Part shown: in pieces, positions 55,461 to 64,000 of the stretch
Layout of the letters: each line of letters begins with the position of its first letter
Numbering within the stretch: position 1 is the stretch's first letter
Origin: Xenorhabdus doucetiae
Lineage (GTDB): Bacteria; Pseudomonadota; Gammaproteobacteria; Enterobacterales; Enterobacteriaceae
Direction: 5' to 3'
Assembly (NCBI RefSeq): GCF_000968195.1
Contig: NZ_FO704550.1
Span: 2,418,001 to 2,482,000 of the forward strand
Length of the DNA: 64,000 nt
Translations under genes and position numbers: made by a program
Notes under the pieces: generated by a model
Told to the model about the DNA's origin: nothing
Database searches by the model: none
The model's input: only the letters and a program-made list of their open reading frames with translations

Positions 55461-56192
55461 TTAAAGAAATTGACGTACTTCATCCATGTTTGCCGTCCCC
55501 ACCAATCCTAAATCTAATTGAGTGCCATTCTCCTGCCGTATAACGCCGTAAACCTTGGCATACCTCAGGGGGTGTGTTGTCAAGGTTTGATCTTGTTGGC
55601 TGGCAAAAATGGTGAAGTTATAAGCGCCATCCTCCACGGCATTACCGTCTGCGTCTTTGCCATCCCAGTTGGGAAGGTGGGTTCCGGCACGACAATATTC
55701 AGAGGAATGGGGATCCAATTTGTTGAATTCCATTTCCCGAACCACGGCGCCACTTTTATTTTTGATGGTCACTTTGACAATATCGGCAGGTCGATCCAGT
55801 TCATAGCCAAATGGATTTATGCTGGTGCCCCCTGCTTCTTTGGCACCCACCAAAATCTCATTGCCATAATCATTGCCGGAAACCATGATCCCCCGGCCAA
55901 TCAGTGCAACCTTTTGCATCGTATGGTTGCTGTCCATTTGCCCGACAATAGAACCCAACGTTTTATTGAGCTTCTCAATGCCTTCAACCGTACTGATCTG
56001 CGCAATCTGCGAAGTCAATTCACTGTTTTGCATTGGATTGGTGGGATCTTGGTTTTTAAGTTGTGCAACCAAGATATTCAAGAAGCTATCTTTAATATCA
56101 CCACTATTTTGCGGTTTCCCGTTGGTCAACTTAGCCAGTTCACCGACGGTTGAATTATCCAATGATTCATTAATTGAACTGGTAATTCCCAT
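55461..56192 (-). CDS. flgD: Hook cap protein FlgD
   Basis: 243 aa. The N-terminal FlgD motif is intact (DIKDSFLNILVAQLKNQDPTNPMQNSELTSQIAQISTVEGIEKLN), and the C-terminal Ig-like/FLgD domain ends before flgE. It scaffolds hook growth. Confidence 0.96.
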   Translation of the reverse strand: MGITSSINESLDNSTVGELAKLTNGKPQNSGDIKDSFLNILVAQLKNQDPTNPMQNSELTSQIAQISTVEGIEKLNKTLGSIVGQMDSNHTMQKVALIGRGIMVSGNDYGNEILVGAKEAGGTSINPFGYELDRPADIVKVTIKNKSGAVVREMEFNKLDPHSSEYCRAGTHLPNWDGKDADGNAVEDGAYNFTIFASQQDQTLTTHPLRYAKVYGVIRQENGTQLDLGLVGTANMDEVRQFL

Positions 56193-56205
56193 AACGAAAT
56201 TCCTG

Positions 56206-56610
56206 TTACTGACCCAACGTCAGGGTTTTCAACATGATGGACTTAGTGGTGTTAAGCACTTCCACGTTTGCCTGATAGCTGCGGGAAGCAGAAATGGTAT
56301 TAACCATTTCCCCGACCACATCCACATTTGGCATACGCACATACCCTTTTTCATCGGCCAGCGGGTGACCGGGTTGGTACTCAAGGCGGAAAGGGGAAGG
56401 ATCATCCACCACGTCGCTCACGCGGACGCCGCCGATCTCCTGCCCGGCGGGGGCAGCGACGCGGAAGACCACTTGCTTGGCACGGTAAGGTTCGCCATCC
56501 GGCCCGGCCACGCTGTCGGCATTTGCCATATTACTGGCACTGACGTTCAGTCGCTGGGACTGCGCGGAGAGCGCGGAACCGGCAATATCAAAAATACTCA
56601 GTAGAGACAT
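56206..56610 (-). CDS. flgC: Flagellar rod protein FlgC
   Basis: 134 aa from ATG 56610, giving MSLLSIFDIAGSALSAQSQRLNVSASNMANADS, aligned to E. coli MALLNIFDIAG. AAGG lies 9 nt upstream. ATG 56616 is two codons earlier. It lies 5 bp from flgB. Confidence 0.96.
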   Translation of the reverse strand: MSLLSIFDIAGSALSAQSQRLNVSASNMANADSVAGPDGEPYRAKQVVFRVAAPAGQEIGGVRVSDVVDDPSPFRLEYQPGHPLADEKGYVRMPNVDVVGEMVNTISASRSYQANVEVLNTTKSIMLKTLTLGQ

Positions 56611-56615
56611 GCCCA

Positions 56616-57032
56616 TTATCCTTGTGACTGTAGAACTGACATCATGCTTTTGATTTGTGCATTCGTCATCGTAAGTTCGGCCTGATATTTCAGGCTGTTA
56701 TCAGCGAAATTGCTGCGTTCCATATCCATGTCAACGGTATTTCCATCCATAGCCGTCTGGTATGGCACCCGATATAGCAGATCCATCTCCAGACGTTTTT
56801 GAGGTTGGACGGGAATATGTCGATCGGAAGTCAGAGTCAGCCCAATTCCATTTCCCGTCACACGACCCTGTGCCATGACTTTTTTCAGTTGAGCAGCAAA
56901 ATCGATATCACGCGCCTGGAAGCCTGGGGTATCTGCATTGGCAATGTTGGCAGACAGAATTTCCTGCCGCTGGTTGCGGAGTGCCAGCGCTTCTTGTCGA
57001 AATTGAAAGGCGGCATCTAATTTATCGAGCAT
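56616..57032 (-). CDS. flgB: Flagellar rod protein FlgB
   Basis: 138 aa. It starts MLDKLDAAFQFRQEALALRNQRQEILSANIANADTPGFQARDIDF, a standard FlgB. First gene of flgBCDEFGHIJ, divergent from flgA. Confidence 0.97.
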   Translation of the reverse strand: MLDKLDAAFQFRQEALALRNQRQEILSANIANADTPGFQARDIDFAAQLKKVMAQGRVTGNGIGLTLTSDRHIPVQPQKRLEMDLLYRVPYQTAMDGNTVDMDMERSNFADNSLKYQAELTMTNAQIKSMMSVLQSQG

Positions 57033-57278
57033 ATTCCTCCCTCGGTTTTGTTAGTGAAATCTGTGGAGTTAAGCTCCAAGCAACTAACAGAATAAACGCA
57101 GAAGAAAAAGGTAATTCGAAGAATAGAAACAAATTGGATTGCTATTTATCCCATTAACGAACCATCAATCGGGTTACACTGTTAGTCTTCAAAAGCAGTA
57201 ATCTGCAACAGCCATAATCTCCAACAGGTGCTGAATATTTTTTGCAATCATGGTTCGCTAACAGGATTGGGTGGTGGA

Positions 57279-57956
57279 ATGCCTGCATTAAAATTTATCG
57301 GGTTGTTTGCCTTTTTCCTTAATCTATTTTTTGTTTTTGCCAGTGCTTCCGCTTGGGGAAGCGACTTTCCCCAATTAATCAATGACTATTTCAGGCAAAT
57401 CCATCACACATCGAATCACCAAGTTTCCGTGGAAATCAAAACGCCTGAACAACAATGGCCGACTTGTGAACGCCCTGAAATACAACCGTTAATCAGCAAC
57501 AAAAATTGGGGCAACCTTTCCATTCCTGTGACTTGTGGTCAGCAACGCCGTTTTATTCAGATCTATGTTAATGTTATCGGCCCTTATTTGGTTTCTAAGC
57601 GGATGATTAACCGCAATGTATCCCTGACAGAAAAAGATTTTCAAATAAAAACGGGTTCTTTAGATAAGCTGCCAAACGACATAATCCGTAACAGAAAGGC
57701 CATACAAAATGGTATTGCGATCCGCAACATTCCTGCCGGACAATTCATCACACGCAATATGATCCGGCGTCCGTGGGCCATTAAAGCCGGGCAAAATGTG
57801 GTTGTTACCGTCGATGGACACCATTTTCAGGTGCGCTACGAAGGAAAAGCGATTAACAACGCTGCGAGTTTTGATAATATCCGTGTCCGCCTGAACTCCG
57901 GACAGGTTATTACGGGTGAAGCGCAAGAAAATGGCAGTGTAAAAATGATGTTATAA
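57279..57956 (+). CDS. flgA: P-ring assembly chaperone FlgA
   Basis: 225 aa. Signal peptide (LKFIGLFAFFLNLFFVFASASA) followed by the SAF-domain C-terminal half (NIPAGQFITRNMIRRPWAIKAGQNVVVTV). GGTGG 5 nt upstream selects 57279; the longer ORF would bury the signal peptide. Periplasmic chaperone for FlgI. Confidence 0.95.
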   Translation: MPALKFIGLFAFFLNLFFVFASASAWGSDFPQLINDYFRQIHHTSNHQVSVEIKTPEQQWPTCERPEIQPLISNKNWGNLSIPVTCGQQRRFIQIYVNVIGPYLVSKRMINRNVSLTEKDFQIKTGSLDKLPNDIIRNRKAIQNGIAIRNIPAGQFITRNMIRRPWAIKAGQNVVVTVDGHHFQVRYEGKAINNAASFDNIRVRLNSGQVITGEAQENGSVKMML

Positions 57957-57961
57957 ATGGC

Positions 57962-57988
57962 TAAAGTTTTATTTCTTCACGCCGATAT
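57962..57988 (+). promoter_or_regulatory. flgM: Sigma-28 promoter of flgMN
   Basis: TAAAGTTT, 11 nt, GCCGATAT: exact extended -35 and 7/8 -10, starting 6 bp after the flgA stop and 117 bp before flgM. Confidence 0.92.
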
Positions 57989-58078
57989 AACCAACAGACC
58001 ATGATTTACAGGCATGCCAGCGGTATATCGCCTGCTACCTAAGACAAATAAATAATGCCTGATTTAAGGATTACGATT

Positions 58079-58378
58079 ATGAGTATTGAACGCACTCAAC
58101 CTCTACTGGCTATGGCTGCTTTGCAACAACGCAATGCCAATGAAGGTGCCCAGAGCACTCGCAGAACAGTGGCTGTCGCAGAAAAAAGCGCCGATACACA
58201 AGTTAAGTTGAGCGAGGCGCAGAAAAAGCTCGTCCAGCCAAGCAGCCAAGATATTAATATCCAGAAAATACAACAATTGAAAGAAGCCATTGCCAAGGGA
58301 ACCCTAACGATGGACAGCGGTAGAATTGCTGATGCCCTATTCAGGGAGGCCCTTGAAAACATGGAATATGATAAATAA
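58079..58378 (+). CDS. flgM: Anti-sigma-28 factor FlgM
   Basis: 99 aa. It starts MSIERTQPLLAMAALQQRN, and the C-terminal FliA-binding half is conserved (VKLSEAQKKLVQPSSQDINIQKIQQLKEAIAKGTLTMDSGRIADALFREAL). It is exported once the hook is done, freeing FliA. The start is fixed by AAGGA 8 nt upstream. Confidence 0.96.
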   Translation: MSIERTQPLLAMAALQQRNANEGAQSTRRTVAVAEKSADTQVKLSEAQKKLVQPSSQDINIQKIQQLKEAIAKGTLTMDSGRIADALFREALENMEYDK

Positions 58379-58404
58379 ACCATCAAAATCACAAAGAGCC
58401 ATAA

Positions 58405-58845
58405 ATGGAAGAACTTCAACGCTTGCTTGAACAGCAAAACATGCACTTAAATTCGCTTTCGCAAATTATGGCAGAAGAACAGCGTATATTGAGCGAAGGT
58501 TCTATTGAAGCCAATCATTTACATCGTGTGACGGAACAAAAGACATTTTTACTTTCAGCACTCGACTACGCTGAACGAAAACGCCAACAGTTAAATGAGA
58601 CGCTGAAAATAAGCGCGCCTTATGCTGGCTATGAAATATTAGCCCTATTATGGAGTCAAATTAATCAATCTGTTGAACGTATCCGTGACTTAAATTCGCA
58701 TAATGGATTTTTGTTGGAACAACATATTGAATTGAACAGTAAAGCCATCGCTTTTCTAAAAAGTCACCACAGCCCTTCTCTTTATGGTGCGGACGGCCAA
58801 GCCCGTCATAATTCAGCGCTATCGGGTCACAAGATCAGCGTTTGA
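58405..58845 (+). CDS. flgN: Flagellar export chaperone FlgN
   Basis: 146 aa, helical. It lies 26 bp after flgM in the usual order. Seen: LERQ-type LNSLSQIMAEEQRIL and IEANHLHRVTEQKTFLLSALDYAERKRQQLNE. It escorts FlgK and FlgL to the gate. Confidence 0.93.
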   Translation: MEELQRLLEQQNMHLNSLSQIMAEEQRILSEGSIEANHLHRVTEQKTFLLSALDYAERKRQQLNETLKISAPYAGYEILALLWSQINQSVERIRDLNSHNGFLLEQHIELNSKAIAFLKSHHSPSLYGADGQARHNSALSGHKISV

Positions 58846-58877
58846 TTATTCGATTACTGCTTAAGTAGTAAGCTCTA

Positions 58878-58917
58878 CAGACCTCTTGGTTTATTGGCAA
58901 TGATAAGGGGTCTGTTT
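58878..58917 (+). terminator. Terminator after flgMN
   Basis: CAGACCTCTT pairs with AAGGGGTCTG (one wobble) around a 17-nt loop, followed by a short T-rich run, 32 bp after the flgN stop. Confidence 0.65.
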
Positions 58918-59004
58918 CTGTGTTATTTATCAAAAGTCATTCTCATTTAATTGATTAATAAAATAAGCACCCAATAATTTGGAAGATTATTCCTGATATT
59001 AACC

Positions 59005-60111
59005 TATACCAATCGCCATTGAAGATGCTTGATTTCTTATCCAAACCCGATCATGCTTGCAATCATGAAAATTCATCTGACACCAGAACAAAAACGTGCC
59101 CTCGAATTGATGCATGATACCACTCGTGATAGTCGAGTCTGTGATCGCATCAAGGCCGTGCTTTTGGCGTCAGAGGGCTGGACAGCTCAGATGATTGCTC
59201 AGGCCTTACGTATTCATGAAACTACGGTAAGCCGTCACCTAAAAGATTTCATCGCGCAGGAAAAACTCACCCCCGAAAATGGCGGTTCTGAAAGCCATCT
59301 CTCTGCCAAACAAACCGCCGATCTGGTTGATTATTTGACGGCAAATTTGCTGCATACGACCGCTCAAATTGTGGATTATGTACGAGCTCGTTGGCAGGTG
59401 TCTTTCAGCGTGGGAGGCATGACGAAATGGCTTCACCGACAAGGTTTCAGCTACAAAAAGCCAAAGGGCGTTCCTCATAAATTCGATGCGGATAAGCAGC
59501 AACAATTTATTGATGACTACCAGTCTCTGAAAGACCGGGCAGGTCAGAATGAACCTATCCTATTTATTGATGCGGTGCATCCTTCGCAGTCCACAAAGCT
59601 CAGCTATGGTTGGATGAAAGCGGGGAAAAATCAGGTAAAAGTGGTCGAAACCACCGGCAGTCGTACCCGTCTCAATCTTCTGGGCGCCCTCAATTTACAA
59701 CGAATTGAAGACACCGTGATCCGTGAATACCCGAGTATCAATGCCGAAAATATCGCGTATTTTTTCGGCGCTATTAGAGAAACTTACCCACTTTCGCAAA
59801 AAATTCATATTATTCTGGATGGGGCGGGTTACCACCGGGCAGAATTGGTGAAAGAGGTGGCATATGTCCTTAATATTGAACTGCATTACCTACCGCCTTA
59901 CAGCCCAAACCTCAATCCAATAGAGCGATTGTGGAAGTATATGAATGAGCAAGTACGTAACAATGTTTATTTTCCGGATGCGAAGACATTCCGTGAAACC
60001 CTTCGTCACTTTTTTCATGTCACTTTGCCAGAAAAAGCGAAAGAACTCACGACTAGACTGACTGACAACTTTCAGATTTTAAAACCTGCATCTTCAAGTT
60101 AGATTGGTATA
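59005..60111 (+). mobile_element. IS630-family insertion sequence, copy 2
   Basis: 1.1 kb. Terminal repeats TATACCAATC...TTGAAGATGC at left and their complement at right (10 + 10 matching positions of about 24), flanked by TA. It is clearly diverged from copy 1 (roughly 80% identical in the first part) but the same family and orientation. It sits between the flg cluster and the fimbrial genes, 2 bp from the adhesin stop codon. Confidence 0.9.
59065..60102 (+). CDS. IS630-family transposase, copy 2
   Basis: 345 aa, the more complete of the two. The helix-turn-helix includes TAQMIAQALRIHETTVSRHLKDF, and the DDE residues lie in FIDAVHP, IILDGAGYHR and NPIERLW. No stop or frame damage, so it could be active. 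Confidence 0.92.
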   Translation: MKIHLTPEQKRALELMHDTTRDSRVCDRIKAVLLASEGWTAQMIAQALRIHETTVSRHLKDFIAQEKLTPENGGSESHLSAKQTADLVDYLTANLLHTTAQIVDYVRARWQVSFSVGGMTKWLHRQGFSYKKPKGVPHKFDADKQQQFIDDYQSLKDRAGQNEPILFIDAVHPSQSTKLSYGWMKAGKNQVKVVETTGSRTRLNLLGALNLQRIEDTVIREYPSINAENIAYFFGAIRETYPLSQKIHIILDGAGYHRAELVKEVAYVLNIELHYLPPYSPNLNPIERLWKYMNEQVRNNVYFPDAKTFRETLRHFFHVTLPEKAKELTTRLTDNFQILKPASSS

Positions 60112-60113
60112 TA

Positions 60114-61133
60114 TTATTCATAACTCATGATGAATGTCGCTGTCGCATTGACTGTCCCTTCCTTAACATCACCATAGCGATAATAACGTGCTTTTAAAGG
60201 AATATTGACCGGTCCTTCGGTTCTCGTTCTCGCATATTCAATTTTTTGACCAAGAGGAATAGGGGTTGCTTTCTTACCATCCAAAATTTGAATCCCAACA
60301 CCACTGGCTGTATTGGCATTCGGATTCAGTTTGATAATCCCCCTTTGAGGATCATAAGCTCCTTGAGAACCCGCCTGCAAAAGCATATTCACTTTGATAC
60401 GTTCGTTGCAATTTAAAGGGATATCGAATGCCTTTTCCGCTGCGGTAGAACTCACTTTAGGTAATTGCATACTGGTTATCGATTCCAATACTACCGGAAT
60501 GGAATTGTTATCAAGGGTACAAGATCGCGATTCAACCACAATATTGCCGGTACTGAATTGCCCGATTTCGATAGCTTTCCCCACGCCCTTCCCCCCCAGA
60601 TTGCGTAAATTTACCGTCGCGGTTGCCACAAGCTGAGGAGGATATTGCCCCGGTTTAACTTGGCCGACACGGTAAAATACCAACGCAATTCCAACACTGA
60701 TTCTTCCGCCATGATCCCGCAATACAACCGTTTTAAGCACCGTACTATTATTCTCTCCCCGTACATATTTTCTATCATGAGGATAGCCGGTCAATCCCCT
60801 AATCGCATATCCAATGCCACTATTACCTAAAAGAAAAATTTTTCTGCCATTAAGCGTCGTTGACGGCACGCCATAGGCCTTGATACCCAGAACCGCTTCT
60901 GTTTTGTCCAGAGATTTCCCCTGGCAAGTAATCACCGGACTTGCTTCCAGCCTCAATCTATTATCCGCTTTTTCCAGTTCTTGACCGACAGGCGCATCCA
61001 CAGGGAGTGAGATCTTATAGGAACTCAATGTTTGCAAAGGTGCGGTACAGGAGACATCAGCATACGCATATCCCACACAAGGGGAAAAAAATAGGGGTAC
61101 AAACAGTAACCATGATGGAATAGATATGTTCAT
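60114..61133 (-). CDS. Two-domain fimbrial tip adhesin
   Basis: 339 aa. Signal peptide (SWLLFVPLFFSPCVGYAYA) followed by a lectin-like N-terminal part and a C-terminal pilin domain ending ATATFIMSYE, the usual donor-strand-complemented pilin end. Pilin cysteines (VSCTAP, VITCQG, RSCTLDN, LNCNERIK) are present. FimH-like by position at the end of the operon; receptor unknown. Its stop codon lies 2 bp from the IS630 edge but the C-terminus looks complete. Confidence 0.85.
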   Translation of the reverse strand: MNISIPSWLLFVPLFFSPCVGYAYADVSCTAPLQTLSSYKISLPVDAPVGQELEKADNRLRLEASPVITCQGKSLDKTEAVLGIKAYGVPSTTLNGRKIFLLGNSGIGYAIRGLTGYPHDRKYVRGENNSTVLKTVVLRDHGGRISVGIALVFYRVGQVKPGQYPPQLVATATVNLRNLGGKGVGKAIEIGQFSTGNIVVESRSCTLDNNSIPVVLESITSMQLPKVSSTAAEKAFDIPLNCNERIKVNMLLQAGSQGAYDPQRGIIKLNPNANTASGVGIQILDGKKATPIPLGQKIEYARTRTEGPVNIPLKARYYRYGDVKEGTVNATATFIMSYE

Positions 61134-61204
61134 TAGTAATCCGTTATATAAATTATCGTTATGTCTTACTGCTTAAAAAACGATGACCATTTGTCTGTTT
61201 GACT

Positions 61205-63754
61205 TTATGAATGACAATCGGTTTTTATTGAAAGCACCATCGCTTTACTTTTGGGCAAAATAAAATGCGTTTTACATTGTTCCAACTGACTATTCCCCCA
61301 CTGAACAAATAATTGGCCTTGTTCTGGAACACCACCAAAATAAACTTCCCCTCCATGACCCACAATGCTCTGATTTGCAATCGTCAAGGAGCGAGGAGTA
61401 TTTTCTTCATTCCTGTTTCCGTTATTCAATGTCGCGATTGCGCCAAAAGGAATAGGTTTGCCCTGATGGGTCAAGGTGAACAGTACCCTGCGGCCGATCC
61501 GGGTGTGGAAGTCAGCCACAACCATCGCCCCCTGGGTTGGAATAACCGTCTGAATATTGGAGCCAATCTCCACCCCCTCCGCAAAAGAATCTGGTGACAA
61601 GGCGATACGATTACGGTGATAAGGGCTGACATAAGGCAGGACAGCATGACCTTGCCCATCCGTTTCCACGCCGCTATAGCCGGTCACTTTAACGCCAGTA
61701 GCGCCAGACGTTCTGACTAATACAATGGTCTCACCCAGCGGTTGCGACCAGGTTAAGCCATGACGATGGGCAACTACGCCCCCTTTGAAACCATAGCTAA
61801 TCTGCCGTGTATCATCACTGTAGTGATATCCACCAGATAACACACCATAACGACCTTTATAGTTAAGATGAAGGTTACTGCTAGTGCCCTGCTCGTGATG
61901 ACTGTGGCTCTGTTGCAGAGAGTAATTCAGCCTGCCTAAAGCCGTACCACTCAGCCCGACGGATTGGTTAATCTCACCCCGACGATTATGATTGATGCTA
62001 TAAGTTGCCCAGCTACCTGATAGCCAACGGTCAAGCGGAACCTGTACATTGAATGCCAGTTGGTTATCGGCCATTGAGTTGCCTGAACGCATGTTTTGGC
62101 TGTAGTTTTGGGTATAGTTTTGGGTATAGTTCAGTGTGTAATGGATATCGGCATAATTCACGCTGTACCCGACATTCAAACTGCGGGTAGTGCCGCTGTT
62201 TCCCCAATCATGCTGCAAATAGCCGGAAAAATAGAGGCTGCCATAATCCGATAAGCCTTGGCTCAATGTGAACTGAAATTTATGTTTATTCTGATATGAC
62301 AGCTCATCATTTGCCGCTCTGTTATTGACGTTCTGAAAATCGTAAAAATATGGTGAAGGATAATAAGAACCGGTCAGAGACAAATTCGTCCCCGTCTGTT
62401 CAAAATCCTTAGCATACTGTGCCCGATAGACCCAACCCCGTTGCTGGCCTTGATTGACAATATCAGCCTGTGACTGCGTGATATCAAACGCCAGCGAACC
62501 CCAGTGACCAAGACTGTATCCTACACCAACCACATACGCCTGATAATTTGCAGACAGCAACATACCGCCATACAGCGTTGCGGCATAGGACAAGCCGTAA
62601 TAAACCTCATTCTGCATAAAGATGGGTTGACGGGCATCTGCATGCGAGTTGCGGTATTCTCCCGCGGTAAAGCGGTATTTGAAGTTCCCTTCCCTCAACA
62701 TCATCGGAATGGATGAAAAGGGTTGCACAAAATGGTGTTCACGGCCATCGGCCTCCCGAATAACAACATCCAGATTGCCCCCGGCAGAGGTTGGATAAAG
62801 GTCATCAATAACAAAAGCCCCGGGTGGAACATGAGCCTGGTAAATGACGTCACCGTTTTGACGAATAGTCACCTGTGCATTACTTTCTGCGATCCCCCGT
62901 ACCACCGGAGCAAATCCCCGTTGACTATCCGGCAGCATGTTATCATCCGACATCAGGGTGATACCGCGAAAAGCAAATCTACTAAACAAATCGCCTTGTG
63001 TATTTGTCTCACCAACCACAAGCTGGCTCTTCAGAGCATGAATATCACGCTGCAAAGAGGTAGTCAGATTTTCCCAACGTGATTTATCGCCGCTATTTCG
63101 GCCAGAATGTCGGCCAAAGTATCGATAGTAGGTGGAATAATTCCGTAAGCGCCAGCTTCCCCAATTCAATCCACTACGCAGATTCAGATAGACATTATTC
63201 GTACCAGAATCATTTTGGCTCCGGGTATCAGCACCATTAAGGTCATAACTCGCCCATAACGCGGGTTCCCCTTGCTGCCAAAGTGACGAATCAATCGCAT
63301 CACGGGCTGTCGTTGTCATCAAAGCCTGAGGGATGGTGATCAACAGTGTTTGCTGACTGAGTTGCAATGATGCACTGGCATAAGGGATCACATCAGATAA
63401 ATCAGAGATCTGTTGTTGTGGATTCAAAGCAGGAAAAGCAGAGACATTGACTCCCCAGTCAATTAATTGCTGAACAGATAAAATGGGTTTAAGTTTTTTT
63501 TCAGCCCCGATCACAAACTGGATATCTTGTGTATCCTTATCCTGATCATTAACGCGGATAGTCACCCGGTATGTTCCCGGCGCACTGCCCCCTTTTTCTG
63601 AAAAATAACTTAAATCGGGCGGTGGAGCGGACGGATCATGGATTTCCAGTGCATTTAAGTCAAAGAGTTCACCGGCATAGCCAATGGCAGATACCATCAA
63701 TATCATCGCCGGCAATACTAACCGCTTACAAACAGCAAAAATAATAACAATCAC
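61205..63754 (-). CDS. Fimbrial outer-membrane usher
   Basis: 849 aa from GTG 63754 (AAGG 11 nt upstream; a TTG at 63763 is also in frame). A signal peptide is followed by the N-terminal chaperone-binding domain (FDLNALEIHDP), a beta-barrel with plug (GFAPVVRGIAESNAQVTIRQNGDVIYQAHVPPGAFVIDDLYP) and C-terminal domains with the Cys pair near the end (LEQCKTHF, KTDCHS). It polymerises and exports pilus subunits. FimD/PapC family, intact. Confidence 0.93.
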   Translation of the reverse strand: MIVIIFAVCKRLVLPAMILMVSAIGYAGELFDLNALEIHDPSAPPPDLSYFSEKGGSAPGTYRVTIRVNDQDKDTQDIQFVIGAEKKLKPILSVQQLIDWGVNVSAFPALNPQQQISDLSDVIPYASASLQLSQQTLLITIPQALMTTTARDAIDSSLWQQGEPALWASYDLNGADTRSQNDSGTNNVYLNLRSGLNWGSWRLRNYSTYYRYFGRHSGRNSGDKSRWENLTTSLQRDIHALKSQLVVGETNTQGDLFSRFAFRGITLMSDDNMLPDSQRGFAPVVRGIAESNAQVTIRQNGDVIYQAHVPPGAFVIDDLYPTSAGGNLDVVIREADGREHHFVQPFSSIPMMLREGNFKYRFTAGEYRNSHADARQPIFMQNEVYYGLSYAATLYGGMLLSANYQAYVVGVGYSLGHWGSLAFDITQSQADIVNQGQQRGWVYRAQYAKDFEQTGTNLSLTGSYYPSPYFYDFQNVNNRAANDELSYQNKHKFQFTLSQGLSDYGSLYFSGYLQHDWGNSGTTRSLNVGYSVNYADIHYTLNYTQNYTQNYSQNMRSGNSMADNQLAFNVQVPLDRWLSGSWATYSINHNRRGEINQSVGLSGTALGRLNYSLQQSHSHHEQGTSSNLHLNYKGRYGVLSGGYHYSDDTRQISYGFKGGVVAHRHGLTWSQPLGETIVLVRTSGATGVKVTGYSGVETDGQGHAVLPYVSPYHRNRIALSPDSFAEGVEIGSNIQTVIPTQGAMVVADFHTRIGRRVLFTLTHQGKPIPFGAIATLNNGNRNEENTPRSLTIANQSIVGHGGEVYFGGVPEQGQLFVQWGNSQLEQCKTHFILPKSKAMVLSIKTDCHS

Positions 63755-63784
63755 GACACCCAATACCTTCTGGCTGATAGGTTA

Positions 63785-64000
63785 TTACCTAGGTGATAAC
63801 GTTTGGTATTGAGGCTCAGTGATGCCACCATAATCATTGATGGCTCGCCAAGTAATGGTATGACCAGAGTTTACAGGTAACGGCCATTGCCGGCTGCTGA
63901 ATGGCGCCACCATACCCGCTTCCGGTATTAAACTGTTCCCAAGCTTGATGTCATAAAAAGAGACATAAAAAGGCGTTGGATTTTGCACAACCAATTGCCC
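63785..64000 (-). CDS. Periplasmic fimbrial chaperone, C-terminal part (cut by window edge)
   Basis: The C-terminal domain of a PapD/FimC-like chaperone reads in from the right edge: GQLVVQNPTPFYVSFYDIKLG is the G1-strand/domain-2 start, and TITWRAINDYGGITEPQ is the typical end. It delivers subunits to the usher, 30 bp away on the same strand. The N-terminus, and possibly the major pilin, lies beyond the window. Confidence 0.9.
   Translation of the reverse strand, partial: GQLVVQNPTPFYVSFYDIKLGNSLIPEAGMVAPFSSRQWPLPVNSGHTITWRAINDYGGITEPQYQTLSPR

Noticed and set aside
55518..56153. 211-codon plus-strand ORF opposite flgD
   Set aside because: flgD is fully supported on the other strand; the product shows no recognisable motif.
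1..64000. CRISPR arrays, rRNA and tRNA genes
   Set aside because: No regularly spaced short repeats with unique spacers and no tRNA-like cloverleaf or rRNA sequence was recognised on either strand.

Overview
The window is a piece of an enterobacterial (gamma-proteobacterial) chromosome that most resembles Xenorhabdus, with Photorhabdus or another Morganellaceae member as alternatives. The reasons are a large NRPS with dual epimerisation/condensation domains, a PanP-type aspartate decarboxylase, enterobacterial-type FliA/FliZ/FlgM/PutA proteins, a chaperone-usher locus and several IS/toxin-antitoxin remnants. No rRNA, tRNA or CRISPR array was seen. The genus is an inference from gene content; no database search was possible.

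Layout. (1) 1-11.8 kb: the 3' part of an NRPS gene (A-T-C/E-A-T-C/E-A-T-TE-TE) followed 35 bp later by a PLP-dependent aspartate 1-decarboxylase (panP). This pairing recalls the xenoamicin type of cluster (an NRPS plus an aspartate decarboxylase that makes beta-alanine). (2) 11.8-17.4 kb: a mixed stretch with a dimethyl-sulfone monooxygenase (sfnG), a glutathione-dependent formaldehyde dehydrogenase (frmA), an AT-rich orphan gene with a GNAT-like C-terminus, and a PvdE/SyrD-type peptide exporter. (3) 17.4-23.5 kb: divergent putP/putA with GTTGCA-type PutA sites between them. (4) 23.5-28.7 kb: fliZ-fliA-fliC facing left and fliD-fliS-fliT facing right. (5) 28.7-31.4 kb: a genomic scar with an inverted-repeat element, outer-membrane-protein and yiaA remnants, an IS630-family element, a possible phage-tail fragment and a relBE module whose relE is frameshifted. 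(6) 31.4-43.3 kb: fliE and fliFGHIJKLMNOPQR. (7) 43.3-46.9 kb: accessory genes set into the flagellar cluster: an SDR, an ArsR-like regulator, an ABM monooxygenase, and a PIN/HTH toxin-antitoxin pair bracketed by ~103-bp direct repeats. (8) 46.9-58.9 kb: flgL, flgK, flgJIHGFEDCB and flgA/flgMN. (9) 59-64 kb: a second IS630 element, then a chaperone-usher fimbrial operon (tip adhesin, usher, chaperone cut by the window edge).

How it works together. The flagellar genes encode the basal body, export gate, hook, junction proteins, cap, filament and the FliA/FlgM checkpoint. I can place five sigma-28 promoters by eye (fliC, fliD, flgK, flgM and one inside the fliI-fliJ gap); the first four match the classical late-gene set. 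Starts were moved from the longest ORF wherever ribosome-binding sites or known family N-termini argued for it (fliZ, fliA, fliC, fliH, fliI, fliJ, fliL, fliN, fliP, flgA, flgC, flgI, flgJ, flgM and others). Secretion and adhesion (NRPS product, exporter, flagella, fimbriae) fit an insect/nematode-associated lifestyle, but that is inference.
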